Source: Tolypocladium sp. Sup5 PDA-1 (Eukaryota > Ascomycota > Sordariomycetes > Hypocreales > Ophiocordycipitaceae). Taken from it: a stretch of 64,000 bases of DNA. Where the stretch lies: positions 248,001-312,000 of the forward strand of contig JPHH03000019.1 of the NCBI GenBank assembly GCA_000750105.3, given 5' to 3'. Made by a program: the position numbers and the translations under genes. The notes below the pieces were generated by a model, which was not told the DNA's origin, did not search any database, and worked only from the letters and a program-made list of their open reading frames with translations. Of the stretch, positions 1 through 11,892 are shown piece by piece (the stretch's first letter is position 1; each line of letters opens with the position of its first letter).

Positions 1-435
1 GAGTTGCTGTGAATTGTTAGTCGTACTAATATAGAAGCAAAGCAGTCGATCTCGCTGACTAACGATAGTAGCCAGCTTCGGGTTCGCACAGTGCCAGGGA
101 CCCTAGAACAATTAAGAGTGCGGTTTGTTTTATTAGGCCCTACCTTCGTACTTCGTACCAAAGCTGTTCAAGCTGACTGAGACGTTTGAGCTAAGCCTAT
201 TGGGGCGGCGTTGAGTGAAGCTAAAGTTTACGTCACGATTAGCAAGCTGCGGGCCGCCCGTGATCCCCCCCGCTCGCGGTAAACAGCGGGAGTTGACGGG
301 AGGTTTGCGAGCTCCGAATCATTAGGTCAGGATCTTGTCACCCAAGAGGATCAATAAGCAGAAACTGGACAGTCTCCAGGAGCTAGGTATAATCTACGGC
401 TGTGATTCCGCAGGGCTACGGTAGGGCTGCTTGCA
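1..435. other. intergenic, left edge
   Basis: I see no gene, RNA gene or mobile element here. The stretch ends in the promoter of the glutathione transferase gene. Confidence 0.5.
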
Positions 436-441
436 TATAAG
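436..441 (+). promoter_or_regulatory. TATA-like element of the GST gene
   Basis: TATAAG lies about 185 nt before the ATG at 622. With a usual TATA-to-start distance, transcription would begin near 465-475. That is downstream of an in-frame ATG at 451 and favours the start at 622. Confidence 0.35.
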
Positions 442-621
442 AGCTCGTCAATGAACGTTCACCGGCTGAGCAGACTCGCCTTTAGAAGCGTCAACAGCTT
501 GCACAACGCCCGAACGCATCACCTCCCGCTGTACTCAACTTGGACGAACAGCACGACTAGTTTACAGAGCCATTCTACTCTTTACAAACACTCGCATATT
601 CCCATCCACACTCAAGTCAGA

Positions 622-1875
622 ATGGTAAGAGAGACTGCCGGTCCTTGCTACGAGCGGGGTTGCTAACAGCAGAGCAGGCGAGCTCTGGCAAATTCACCGA
701 CTGGGTCAAGCCCGGCGACAAGTCTGGCGAATTTAAGCGTCAGGTCAGCTCGTTCCGCGACTGGATCTCGCGCGAGAGCGGTGCAAAGTACCCGCCCGAA
801 AAGGGACGGTACCACCTCTACGTCAGCTATGCATGCCCTTGGGTAAGCTCGCCCCCATCAAGCAACAAGTTGAATGAGACATGTGTACTGACAAGTGGAC
901 AGGCCCATCGGACCCTGATTACGAGGAAGCTCAAGGGTCTCGAGGACTTCATCTCGTACTCCGTCGTCCACTGGCACCTCGGCCAGGGCGGCTGGCGCTT
1001 TGTGACCAAGGACGAGAAGGAGCCTGGCGAGAACGTCGTCCCGGACCCGATAGAGGGCCACGAGGCCTTCACGCACCTCCGCGAGGTGTACTTTGAGTCG
1101 GAAAAGGACTACGAGGGGCGGTTCACTGTCCCGGTCCTGTACGACAAGAAGACGAAGCGCATTGTGAGCAACGAGAGCAGCGAGATTATCCGCATGCTGG
1201 GAACCGAGGTGAGCCACAATTGAGAGGCTGTGAGAGTGAGAAAGATACTGACGTGCCTTGCAGTTTGACGATTTGATCGAAGCCAAGTACCACTCCGTGT
1301 CGCTGTACCCGGAGAGCCTGCGCAGCCAGATTGACGAGACCAACACCTGGACGTACGACCTCATCAACAACGGCGTCTACAAGTCGGGATTTGCGACGAC
1401 CGCCGAGGCATACGAGCGCAACGTCGTCGCGCTGTTCGAGGCGCTCGACAAGGCCGAGAAGCACCTGAGCGCGCAAAAGGACGGACCGTACTACTTTGGC
1501 AAGGCCATCACCGAGGCCGACATTCGCCTGTAAGCCTCCTCTCCCTCCCACGTCTTTGAAGACCCAGCATGGCTGACTGACCTTGTCAGGTACGTGACGC
1601 TCGTGCGCTTCGACCCCGTGTACGTGCAGCACTTCAAGTGCAACATCCGCGACATCCGCTCGGGCTACCCGGCGCTGCACCGGTGGATGCGCAGCCTGTA
1701 CTGGGACCACGCGGCGTTCAAGGAGACGACGCAGTTTGAGCACATCAAGTGGCACTACACGCGGAGCCACACCCAGATCAACCCCCTGGCGATTACGCCC
1801 GTGGGGCCGCTGCCGCACATCCTGCCGCTGGAGGAGGAGGTTCCTGCTGTGAAGGCGGCGGGAGGGAAGCTGTAA
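622..1875 (+). CDS. omega-type glutathione S-transferase / glutathionyl-hydroquinone reductase
   Basis: Exons 622-624, 678-842, 903-1208, 1264-1529 and 1590-1875 give a 341-residue protein. The first intron falls directly after the ATG, so the protein begins MASSGKFTDWVKPGDKSGEF, the typical fungal start of this family. The thioredoxin-like domain carries the motif YACPWAHR, whose Cys is the catalytic residue that forms mixed disulfides with glutathione; the second exon-exon join lies inside it (CPW|AHR). The C-terminal half is the helical GST domain. The family (yeast Ecm4/Gto, bacterial YqjG) reduces glutathionyl-hydroquinones and other glutathione adducts, usually in cytosol, sometimes in peroxisomes or mitochondria. 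An in-frame upstream ATG at 451 would add an Arg/Ser/Leu-rich leader of 57 residues. Confidence 0.9.
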
Positions 1876-2851
1876 GAAGACGAGGTCGTGGAAGAGTTGT
1901 TGGAGGAACACAGGATGTATGTCTCTTGAGTAGTTCTCGCGGGCAAAGTTGGACGTCGATGGCTGGATCTGGCCCTGACCACGTGTGACGTTCATCCGTA
2001 GGCGAGAGGCAACACAAGCTCTAGTCTGACGGTTGGGCGATTGGCCGACAGAAATGGAATTGTCCTGTTCTGTGAATTGCCTGATAAGGACTCCGGAGAG
2101 CATCCACAAACGGGTGGTCACCTGACTGCTGCCCAGCTGCCAGCCTGCGCTAGGACCAATCAGTCGAAGCATCCATTGGAACCTCGCAGAACTGGTCCAA
2201 GCGTCATGTACCTGGTACAGCTACCAGGGCGAGGCCCGCACATTATTCCGCCCCAGTCAGTCCCACCCCCAGGTCACTTCGACCTATCTCTCCAACTGAC
2301 AGCCAGCCAGCCAGCAGCCCTCATCAGGTTCATCGCCAGGCCAGGCCAGCAATCACACTTCTTCCACCGACCACATCCCATTACATCTCCTCCTCATCCT
2401 CGCTCTCCCAACGTCGCACCGCATATTCTTTCGCCGTCCTCTCTCTCCCCTCGCCCCTTGACGCCCGCATGCCCACAGCAGACTTTCAGCTCTCCCTCTC
2501 CCTTGTGCCCGCGCAAGGTGTCTTCCTTCTCCCTCGCCTGTCCTGCGCGACATCGAGGACTCCACCGCGACCACGCCATTGAACCACACTCCTCAAGAGC
2601 TTCGCAGCCGCAACCTCGCACCGTTCGCCCTTGAGCCCTCCCGCGTTCGCAGAAACCGTTCTTAAAAACAGCCATACTCCTCGTTCCTCAGCGATTGACA
2701 GCCGTCCGACCGCTTAGCACGCTCCTCTCGTCGACCTGCGTGTCGGTACCCGACTGCGGACGTCCACTCGCTACCTACCGTACTACCCCCCTCCCCTGCG
2801 GCGACCGGCGGCCGCTTCGTCAGATGGGCATCGCAGCTCCGCCGCCCTGAT
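1876..2851. other. intergenic and long pyrimidine-rich leader
   Basis: The first part is the GST 3' flank. From about 2240 the + strand becomes strongly C/T-rich, as in fungal promoters and 5' leaders, and runs into the next gene. An open frame at 2041-2634 is low-complexity Pro/Ser/His sequence and does not look like a protein. Confidence 0.5.
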
Positions 2852-5365
2852 ATGGCCCTTCGATATTCAGCAGACTTTCTGCTGCACCTGCGGGAGTCGC
2901 CGCTATGTACCCGACCAGACAGCCTTCCCCCGGCGGAGGAGTGGATGGGGTGAGTTGGGCAGCCTCCTGACAGCTGGCGGCTGTCTGATGCTCAGTTTTC
3001 TAACGTGTACTGCAGCGCGTCGCCCGAACAACTCCGGATCCAAAGCAAATCCACTGTTGAGAACCGGCGCGGCACCAACGACAACCTCCCCCTCCTCGAC
3101 CAGACCAATCGGCGGTCAGGCTCCGAACGCCATGTGCCCTCGCGTAACAGCGCAAGTTCGTGCTTCTCCAGATCTTCCCTGCCTGGTTCCTGGCTGCATG
3201 CTGACCGTACGTCCCTCTTGAATCTAGACCCCGACGATATAGTATTTGGTCCACCTCGCATGGCCTTTTCGTCTGCCAGGGGTAACAAGACGCTGGAGAA
3301 TGAAAAGGGCGTGAGGGATGCCGATGCACAAGGCCGAGTCAATCTTCGAAGCCGGAGTGGAGAGACTGATGTAGACCGGCTGCGCGACAGCCGCAACACC
3401 AACCTCCGTCGCGGCGATGCCGACCAGGATAGCGATGGCTGGAGCATGGTGAAACCGCGCAAGAGCTTTGGCACCGAAGGCGCTGAGCGCTTTCACGGCA
3501 AGATGGGTGGCAGTTTCCGAGACGAAAGGCGGCCAACGAGGGAGCGAGACGACCGAGATGCTACACGTGATCGCCAAGCCAGACCATTTGAGAGCTTTGT
3601 TCGAGGGGATGCGGCGGCTGATGGAGGCGAGGGACGACCGCGGAATGGACTGAGCAGGAACAAGCTCGACACCTGGCGACCAGGCGACGCCGCCAAAGAC
3701 CCTCCTCCTCCTCCTCCCCCAACGGAGAAGCGCGATCGCGATCGAACGAAGAGCTGGCGAGACCGAGACAGCAGGGAGCCAGAGCCGGCAGACGACCGTG
3801 GCAGCGGCAGAGCTCCTGACAGGCGCTGGGGTCGGGACCGCGACCAGAGAGTCGAGCGAGATCCCGAGTGGCTCGACGAGCCGCAAGTCGAGCAGAAAGA
3901 GGCCCATACGCAGCAGGATTTCCAGAAATGGATGGAGCAGATGAAGGCGGCTAAGAGCGGCGCATCTGCTGCCAGCAAGCCTGTCGCCTCTGGACCAACC
4001 GAGGCCGTTGCTGAAGCGACCAAGCCCGCGGCGCCATCGCCTGCGGTGGAAGCAGGCCCGGACAAGTTCTTCATGGCTTTCGGTTCCAACGCCAGCCTCG
4101 ATGTCGTCAGCCCGTCTGAGCAGAAAGAGACAACCAGCAAGGCCAAGCCTGCGGGTAAATCCTCGAGGTTTACATCCTTCTTCAACTCTCAACCTCAGCA
4201 AGATGGACGACCAAGGACCGAAGCCTCGACGCCCCTCACCGGACCTCCCGCAAACGGACCTGCTGCCGCGGCTCTCATGGCTGGACTAGGACTTGGGCTA
4301 GGAGCGGCCCATGCTCCGGGTGCTGCTCCGCCCCCCGAGGAAGAGCGACAAGCCTTCCAACAGCTGCTTGCCAAGCTGCAGAAACAGAGCATGAGCGCCA
4401 CTCCTCCAGGGGCATCTCCATTCCCAGCTCCGCAGCAAGGCAACCCCTTGGATGCGGGAAAGAAGAACGCCATCACCTCACCAGAGCCATTCCAGCAGTA
4501 CGGTGGCGAGCGACGCGATGGTCCTATGGGACGGCCTCCATCTCAGCAGCCCCATGAGATCCTCGCTCCTCGCCCGCAGCAACAGTCCGCGCGCCCCGAC
4601 CAACTTCTGCAGGACCTCGTTGGTCACCATCAGCGTGTGTCCAGTCAGGGATCTGGACGGCCCGAGTTAAATCCTGCTCGCAACAACAGCAACACCGAGT
4701 TCCTGATGAATCTGATGAGAGCCGCACCGGAAGCGCAGCGCCCAGAGCAGCAGGCACGCATGCCGCAGCCGCAACCCCAGCACCAGCACCATAAGCCGGG
4801 ACAGATGACTCCTTACAGCGAACGTGAGCCTGAGTTCCCCGGACGAGAGAACCGCGGCGCCCAACGCCAGATGCGTCCTCAGCCTCCCCCAGGCTTTCCC
4901 ATGGACGAGTCCTTCCACAACCCGGACCAGGACCACCGCCAGAATCAGCCTACCCAGATCTTGCAGCGACCGCCACCACCTCCGGGGCTGGATCAGATGC
5001 CACCCGACTGGATGGCTAGGGGAGGACAGATGCCGCCGCCACAGCAGCGCGGCCCCATGATCCCACCCCCAGGACTGGCCGGTGGACCGAACCGCAACAT
5101 GCCCATGCCGCACATGTTCCCGCCCAACTTTCCCCCCGGGGGGATGCCCCCGCCGCCTGAGGCGATGGTTGGAATGCCTCCCCGTAACATGCCCATGCCA
5201 CCACCGGGCTTTTTCGCCGGTCCACCGCCCCAGGGCTTCTTGCCTCCCGGCCTGGGTGGGTTCAATGGACCCCCCGGTCCTGATGCCCATGCCTTTGGCG
5301 GCTCTCCATATGAGGGACGTATGCCTCCAGCTGGCGGACGTGGCGCCAACTACGGTCGCCCATAG
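2852..5365 (+). CDS. eIF4E-transporter-like / 4E-binding protein
   Basis: Exons 2852-2949 and 3016-5365 give about 815 residues. The start was chosen because the first exon reads MALRYSADFLLHLRESPLC, which contains the canonical eIF4E-binding motif YxxxxL-hydrophobic at residues 5-11 (Y5, L10, L11). The ATG at 2905 leads out of frame after the intron. The rest is disordered: an Arg/Asp-rich middle, a conserved block around AHTQQDFQKWMEQ, then a Pro/Gln/Met-rich C-terminus ending RGANYGRP. This matches fungal relatives of the nucleocytoplasmic shuttling protein for mRNA cap-binding eIF4E, which bind eIF4E and act in translational repression and mRNA decay. An additional short intron near 3144-3227 is possible but has a weak donor; the uninterrupted frame is used here. 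Confidence 0.75.
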
Positions 5366-6106
5366 AGTCGCAACGCCTCTATCCTCGGTTAGCCTGTTCG
5401 GGCATAACTTTGACGGCAAGCCGGAACAGTTGAGGACGGAAATCGGATGTAGAAGGCTTCTTGGAGCCATTCGGAACCGGCCTCCCTTTATTGCTTGTGG
5501 GAGTACGAATAGTTCTAGCCACAAATGCCACGCTCCTGTTATAAACGGTGCGTAGCTTCTAGGAGGGGTGCTTGGAGGAAACGAATCATGTATCATGTCA
5601 CCAGCAGACGAGATAGTGGTGCCGTGCAATCAGGGATGTGAGCTGTGTGTACACAATTTCTAGCAAGCTCGTGATGTTCTCTTGTGCTATGTGACGCCGT
5701 AGCAGTCAATGCCTCCCGTGTTAGTTCTCTGCCAGCATCAACCAAGTAATCAAGGCAGGTCAGGTAGTCCGTATTTAGAACAGCAGTTATGTATTGACAT
5801 TTGACCTATGCACACATCCAGACAGCCTTCGCGCAACTTCTTTTAACACCTTGTCTTTGACAACACCGCGCCAGGAGAGGCACCATATTCGTCCCTCAAC
5901 GCCGCGCTCCAGAAAAATGTTACTAATTACGTACCCAACAGCACAGAAGCAGGCAATCCAGGTTCTTTTCAGCGCATCACTTCGCTCACTTTACGCGCTC
6001 CCTCCGTGGCAAGGTGCCCGTCCCTGTTGGCGGGAGACTTGCTCGGGTCCCTGCCCGATGGCGAGTGTGTGTCTTTCGCCTGGGAGGAACGTCTGCGGAG
6101 AGAGCC
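5366..6106. other. convergent intergenic region
   Basis: Shared 3' flank between the eIF4E-binding protein (+) and SEC1 (-). I see no gene or structured element. Confidence 0.5.
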
Positions 6107-8532
6107 CTACTTCTTCATACCCAAAAAGTTCCTCCGCTTCTTCTCCTTGTGGATCTTGCCGTCCTCGCGCGGCGGCACCGGGGCGCTGGCGGCGGCGGGC
6201 TTGGGAGCCGAGTTGAGGTTCATGCTGCCCATAGCCTGCGTGGGAGGCGCGGCTTGCGCTGGCACAGGTCGGCTAGGGAGGCCGCCTGGAAGTGGTCGGC
6301 CCCCTGGTGATGGACCGCCTCCTATCCGTGGCGGCAGGCCCTGCCCGGGAGGGGGCTGTCGGCCAGGAGGCGGCGCAGGACGCTCGAATAGATGGGCTGG
6401 GGCGCGAGGCTTGGGCCTCTCCATGGGGAGGTCAAGTTGCCGCTTGTCGCGGCTCAGGTCACCTATTTGGCGGACAAAGAGCTGCGGTGTGAGCATGTGC
6501 GAGGTGGCGAGGATGATATCGCGACTGCGCTCCCTGCCCACCTCGTAGCACACACGGCTCTCACTGTACGTCGCTCCTCCCGCCATGAACACAATGATCC
6601 TTTGGCGGTTTTCCGGTGGTCGCCGACCAGCAGCGGCCCAATTTGGTCGACCGGCACGCAACGATCCCCCTTGCGCTACCAGCAAGTCCTCGTTAGGGTC
6701 CAAGGGCGGCTTAACGTAGGGGAACGTTGTCTGATCCAGACCACCCCTAGCCACCGCATCGAGCATCAGTTTTAGAGCAGGTTCGAAGCGAGACAGGCTA
6801 TACTCCTCGCTCGGTTGTGCGCTCTTTGGGTCCCTTGGGAACAGCGGCGGTGGCATCTGTCGAGGCTCCTTTAACGTATAAGATGTCTTTCCACCCAGCA
6901 GTTCCATATTTGCCACCACTTCCCCATCCTGCGGCGGCAGGGATGCGTGTATCAGCAGCTTCTTGATGTCCTCCATGATAACACCGCCGCGATAGAGGAC
7001 GTAAATAATAATAAGGCGCAGACGATCCGGGGGCATGATGGCCTCGTCGTCCAATAAGCGCACGGTCGACTCGAGAACGTTCTTTGGTTTCCTAAAGTCT
7101 TCGTCCAGGCCGGTGGACAGCGTCTGCTCGACGGACGCAATATCGGGGAGCTTGTTGTGCTGGAACATGTTCATGCACTCCTGCGCCATGGTGAGATGCA
7201 AGGAGTAGGCCTCCTTCATCTCCTGGAACTGCGGGAGACCTGCCAGCATGTCCCGGATCGCGCTGAGGTTCGTCGTGTCGGCGTTTTCGTTTGTAAAGTG
7301 CGGGTTCTGGTCGAGGAACTTTTGGAAGTCGCCCATCAGCTTGTCGATCGTGTCCTTCATGTGGCTATGTCGATTATCGACCCAGATCTTGTCCTTTTCG
7401 CCCAGCTCCATGTCCTTTTCCTGCTCCTCTGGCGTTCCTTCGTTTATGGTAGTGTGGAATGTGACCTTGTCGCCCTCCTTGATCGGGAGGAGATCGTGCG
7501 CCATGGCCTGATACGTGAACTCGTGCACTAGAGGGGCCATGAGGTCCATTGATCGATCGGTGATGACTAGGTTCGCCTGGGGCCTGTTGGACGGCGGCGG
7601 GAAGTTTGGGTCCCAGTGTGCATATCCGTCCAGCTCTTCTTGTACGAATCTCGCCAGGTGAGAACAGAGTACGCTGGCTTCGTGCAAGGCGTTCCTGGGT
7701 CGGTAGTATCGGACTTTAGGGTACTCTCCCAGTGTTATGCAAATGCCTGCAATCTGTATGATGCCATAGGTCAGCCGCATACCTTCACGTGCTGCATCGC
7801 AACTAGGATCTATCGGCGTACCTTCTGTGCGAGATGCTGCATGTGCTTGGGCACGAGGGCATTACAAGCCGGGTGGTATAGCATCGGAAAGCTCCAAGGG
7901 TCTCGGAAGGTGATCAGATGCGATTCTCGAGGGTAGAAATCGACAAACAGCGTCTTGGAGCTTGCGCGCAGTTGTCTGATGCCGGGGAAGTCGTCGATGC
8001 GCCGGCGCAAGGACGGGTCTATCAGGTTTGTCCACACGAGGAAGGCTCTGCGGTATCGCCGGCGCTCGAAATCGGCCAAGAGGCAGTCGACGATGTGCGG
8101 TTCGGGAGCGAGGAAGTAGATGGCGTCCATCTCGGGGTTCGGCTCGCGGCGGTCCTCGATGCGCTCGATGGCTATAGAACGAAGTTAGTCTTTGGTGTAT
8201 TGCTCGAGGTAGCGAGAGGCGTTGCCGGGACACGAACTTGCAATGTTATTGTTGAGGATGTCATCTTCTTTGACGGCATTGTCAAGGATTTTCTTGGACG
8301 TCTCGTCTACTATCAGGCACTTCCACTGTTGGTGGATTGTTCGCGTCAGCGCTGTTGACTTGGGGGAGAGCTTGTGGTGCAGAGGCTGGGATGTCGTACG
8401 TCGCCCTGGGTGATGTTCTTGATCTCCTGAAGGATAGCTAGAACCTTCATGTCAGCTATACGTCCTTGCGATATAGCACCGGCACAAATATTCCGTACCA
8501 TCGTGCTGCTCCTGGATCACAGACAGCCCCAT
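6107..8532 (-). CDS. SEC1: Sec1/Munc18-family protein (exocytic SNARE regulator)
   Basis: Minus-strand exons 8532-8499, 8437-8400, 8325-8238, 8171-7822 and 7753-6107 encode 718 residues. The N-terminus MGLSVIQEQHD, followed by the GDWKCLIVDE block, is the standard Sec1 start. Further hallmarks are the block around EPNPEMDAIYFL, VDFYPRESHL, LGEYPKVRYYRPR, and ITDRSMDLMAPLVHEFTYQ in domain 2. The last 130 residues are Pro/Gly-rich and end in a basic tail (KKRRNFLGMKK), as in other Pezizomycotina Sec1 proteins. SM proteins of this class bind syntaxin/Sso-type t-SNAREs and promote vesicle fusion at the plasma membrane, which in hyphae means tip secretion. All splice phases join cleanly. Confidence 0.93.
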
Positions 8533-9232
8533 GATAGATGGCGGGCGAGGCTTGGCCGGCCTCGGTCGATTTGGAGCGCGGGTGGGTGGAGGGTCTCCGG
8601 GAGGACAGGAGCAGGCTGTGCGATGTTGGCGAGGAAAGGGAAAGGGTGAATCGCCGGATCTGTATTACGGTAACTTAGCAACAAGACGTGCGGCCAGATG
8701 CTGCAGCTCCAGCCGTGGCGAGGAAGAGAGCTGTTGGTGACGTGCAGACGGGAAGTTTGGCGGGGTTGCAAAGGACAGCAACCAGGGGGGGCATCATGAT
8801 TGGGCTACCACGTTGGAGGAGGTATGCTGAGACGAGGCTTTGTTTGGCGCTGGTGGAGACCTGGACTGCGATGGGTGCGCTACAGGGGCCCCTTTCGGAG
8901 CCTTCAGAGGGTCGATCTACTGTAGGGACTGTTGATGAGGTCATCAGCCCCGAATAAGCTTAACTCAACCAGCGCTTCGATCCAACGAGCATGTGACGCT
9001 CTCGACAACGGGAACGGGTCTGTCGAGAGACACTGGATTCTTTAAGCTGATCGTGCATTTCCAATCTCATGTCCTTTGTCATCGGCATGTACTGTGTATA
9101 GGTGCCTAATGGCATCGCTCTATCCCGAAGCCGCCCCAAGGGTAAATGGTACTCGGCCTGGGTCATCCATCGCTCTTCTGTCAACTCCTCCTGGGTATCA
9201 TATAACTCAAATCAGTATGCGCGGCAACTCCA
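8533..9232. other. intergenic
   Basis: SEC1 upstream region and the 3' flank of the G-patch gene. No convincing coding sequence was found on either strand. Confidence 0.5.
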
Positions 9233-9937
9233 TCACACCTCATTGTCCGCTCCGTTCCCCCTCAGATATCTCTCCACGTCGACGCTGCCATATATCTCCG
9301 CCTGCAAGCGCTCCGCTCTCTGCCGCTCCTTCGCAGCGAGGGTCTTCCTCTCCTTGGCCGTCAGTTGCCGCGGTGGCTTCTCTGCCTCTTTCTTCTGTTG
9401 TGACTCCTCCACAGTCGCCCCAATCCCCAGGTTGTCTTCCTTTGTGTTCGCTTTGATGGGATATCGGACCCCTGCCCCGTCCAGGCCCAGACCGCGGCGT
9501 GCATCTGGGTCCCATCCTTGCGACTGCAGTGTCCGGAGACCCATGCGCGATCGGTCGAGGGCCGACGGCGGGTGTGAGTGTTCCAGGCTGACTTGATGTG
9601 CCAGAGACGCCTCGTGTTTCCGAACAGATGTGGTGATGGGGAGCGAGCAAACGGGACAGATCGTTGGCTCGGGCTTCGGCTCAACCTCTGCGCTGGCCAC
9701 TGCTGGGGAATCGCTTCTGGATGCAGAACCCGACTTTGTCCCGCCCAATACGACGCTGGCATACAGGTCGCTGGCTAGAAGCCCCTTCTCTGTTGAAGGC
9801 TCGGAGGCCTGTATCCCCTGGTCGGCCTCGGTTGCTCGAACAAACTCGACCCTCTTGCGCTTCAGCCCGCCGCCAAACGGCTTCTTGTGGTGGAGCGGAA
9901 CATCATCTTCCTCGTCTTCCTCTCTCGATCGCCGCAT
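9233..9937 (-). CDS. G-patch domain protein with U1-type zinc-finger-like segment
   Basis: Single exon of 234 residues starting at the ATG at 9937 (MRRSREEDEEDDVPLHHKKP); an upstream in-frame extension is not family-like. Residues near 120-140 read CPVC followed by a KHEASLAH segment, resembling a U1-type zinc finger. Then comes a G-patch of the form GLRTLQSQGWDPDARRGLG, and a basic, coiled C-terminus with the KERKTLAAKERQRAE block. G-patch proteins bind nucleic acid and activate DEAH-box RNA helicases in splicing or ribosome assembly; the partner is unknown. The layout resembles yeast Cmg1 and animal GPANK1. Confidence 0.8.
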   Translation of the reverse strand: MRRSREEDEEDDVPLHHKKPFGGGLKRKRVEFVRATEADQGIQASEPSTEKGLLASDLYASVVLGGTKSGSASRSDSPAVASAEVEPKPEPTICPVCSLPITTSVRKHEASLAHQVSLEHSHPPSALDRSRMGLRTLQSQGWDPDARRGLGLDGAGVRYPIKANTKEDNLGIGATVEESQQKKEAEKPPRQLTAKERKTLAAKERQRAERLQAEIYGSVDVERYLRGNGADNEV

Positions 9938-11892
9938 TGCAATGGCACAGGCTGTTGAGCAGATGCCGAGTGCGCTGATAAACTGGTGGTGGCGGACGAT
10001 GAGAGAGACGTGGGGACTTGGGAGAAGGCTGCCTTGAAGCTCGCAGCTGTCAGTGGTCACTGGTCACCCATTCGTGACCCACAGTGTGCACACAGACTCT
10101 GCCTACCCTATACCCCTCCCTCACTCTGTTTGGGAATAGCTTCACGCGTGACCCACGGAGGGCCGGGCGTACAGATACTGTTCGGCAGTTTTTTGACTAC
10201 GAATCAGCATGTGATCTGTCGACGAGAAAGAAAGCCCGCAGTCGTGACATGCCCGAGCTCGGGTGGATGAGATGGCGAAGAATATCGTAACCAGCCAAGT
10301 TACCACTATACACGTATTCCAAACATGCAGTGAAGTCTCGGACTCTCGCTACGACTGCCAGGCAAAAGGTCGAACAGAGATAGCCACAGTTCATGTCGCC
10401 GAACCGATGACCCTCGCTGCCAAGCAAGCACTGTTTCAACTGCATGTGAGTCGGGAATCATCCGCTGACGCCGACGCCGACGACGACGACCGAAAACGAG
10501 ACCGAGATCGTCCCGGAAATCAACGATCCCGGACGAGATCAGAAACAAAACATGCCGAGATAGGTCTGGTTCAGAACTGGGACACGAGGGGACCTCCGTT
10601 GGCGGTTTTTGGATTCCTTGTGGGGCAGGCCGTTTCTGTCCCGGATGGGGCGCGACCTGATTCTTCACTGGAGCTTCCATCTGTTGCCCTGCCTTACGAT
10701 AATACGGAGAACACCGTCCTCGGTAAGAGACGTCTTCTCCAACTTTCAACGTGCTTTAAAGTGGCACAAGTCCCGTTTTGCTGCTTGATTGTTGATGGAG
10801 ATAGTGGCTCCGGAATTGTGGCTAAATCAAGCATTCAGCATGTGTTGCGGTCCGCTATAACATGGTCTTGCAGCTCAGCCAGGCCAATTGTGGCGAAACC
10901 CAAATACACTCTTGCAAATCTTAGACGTGCAGTGGGTCTGAGCACTCTACATATTGTACATGGGTGAAGGCAAAATGACTGGACGGACCAGATGGTAGGC
11001 GTATTTGACCGCTTACAAGGTCGTTTGAAGTTGAAGCAGTGACTTACCCGCGATGCGGTACTTGTCCAAATATCGGTACGTTCGTATTAGGTAGTGTATG
11101 ATGAATCGAAGTTATGTGCGCCAATGGACAGTGCCAACAACGGATCTATCCAGTGCAGCATGCAAGACAACCAAAATCCTGTTATGGCTGGTCCCTTACG
11201 CTCCGCTTGATGGTACAAAGGGAGCCCAGCCCGCGGCAACCATAGCGTGCTGGGCCTGGGAGGTTGACCGGTCATGGCATGTCCATATGAATGAGAGGCG
11301 GATTTCCTGAAGGCTGTATTGAGGGGAAAGCAGCCGCAATCTGAGCGAATGCCTGCCGGAGGACTTTGCTCCCTGTTCGTATCGCATCACTCAAACTGCA
11401 AGTCGTTTTATACTTCCAACGGCTCGCCGTCCACATGGTTGACCTCAACTGATTTGCTCGTTTGACTCGAAGTGCCTGCGACGGAGAAAGTGTCTGTTTG
11501 TGCGTCTATTATCATGGCTAGGCGGATAGAAAAAAAGGACAACTGGGCGCGAATATGACCTTCGAGCTCCGGATGGCCAAGCTACGTGGCTGCCCAAGTA
11601 TCAAACACTTGACAAGAAGTCGGGATAGTCTCAAGCTTTAATGGATTACTTCTGTTATCGTACATGCTGTGTTCTTCCGAGGCCAGTCGGTGGACCTTGA
11701 GGCTCTCGCTCCGCAATGATATGCGGATTTGTGTGGCATACTCTAGCTTTTGTCAGGCGGAACATCTATTCTCAGCGAGGCATCAACAACGATATTCCTT
11801 ATGTTGCAGGGGAATAGACCGTACATAGCAATATCCACCGCCTGTCTACAAATGGATTCAAGCCTCGGGCTTCAATTTCGACACCGCAATCT
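9938..11892. other. intergenic, 2 kb
   Basis: No supported gene. An open frame at 10263-10967 (+) contains a simple Asp/Arg-rich stretch from a GACGCC/GAC run and no recognisable domain. Treated as non-coding. Confidence 0.4.

Noticed and set aside
2041..2634. 197-codon open frame before the eIF4E-binding protein
   Set aside because: Composition is the C/T-rich leader read as Pro/Ser/His; no start context or constraint.
3144..3227. Extra 84-nt intron in the eIF4E-binding protein
   Set aside because: The GTAACA donor is weak and the frame is open without it; left as a note.
3005..5365. Many long antisense frames opposite the eIF4E-binding protein and the debranching enzyme
   Set aside because: They mirror GC-rich codon bias of the real genes on the other strand.
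10263..10967. 234-codon open frame on the + strand
   Set aside because: No domain, no family-like segment, a simple Asp/Arg run, and overlapping antisense open frames; looks like chance.
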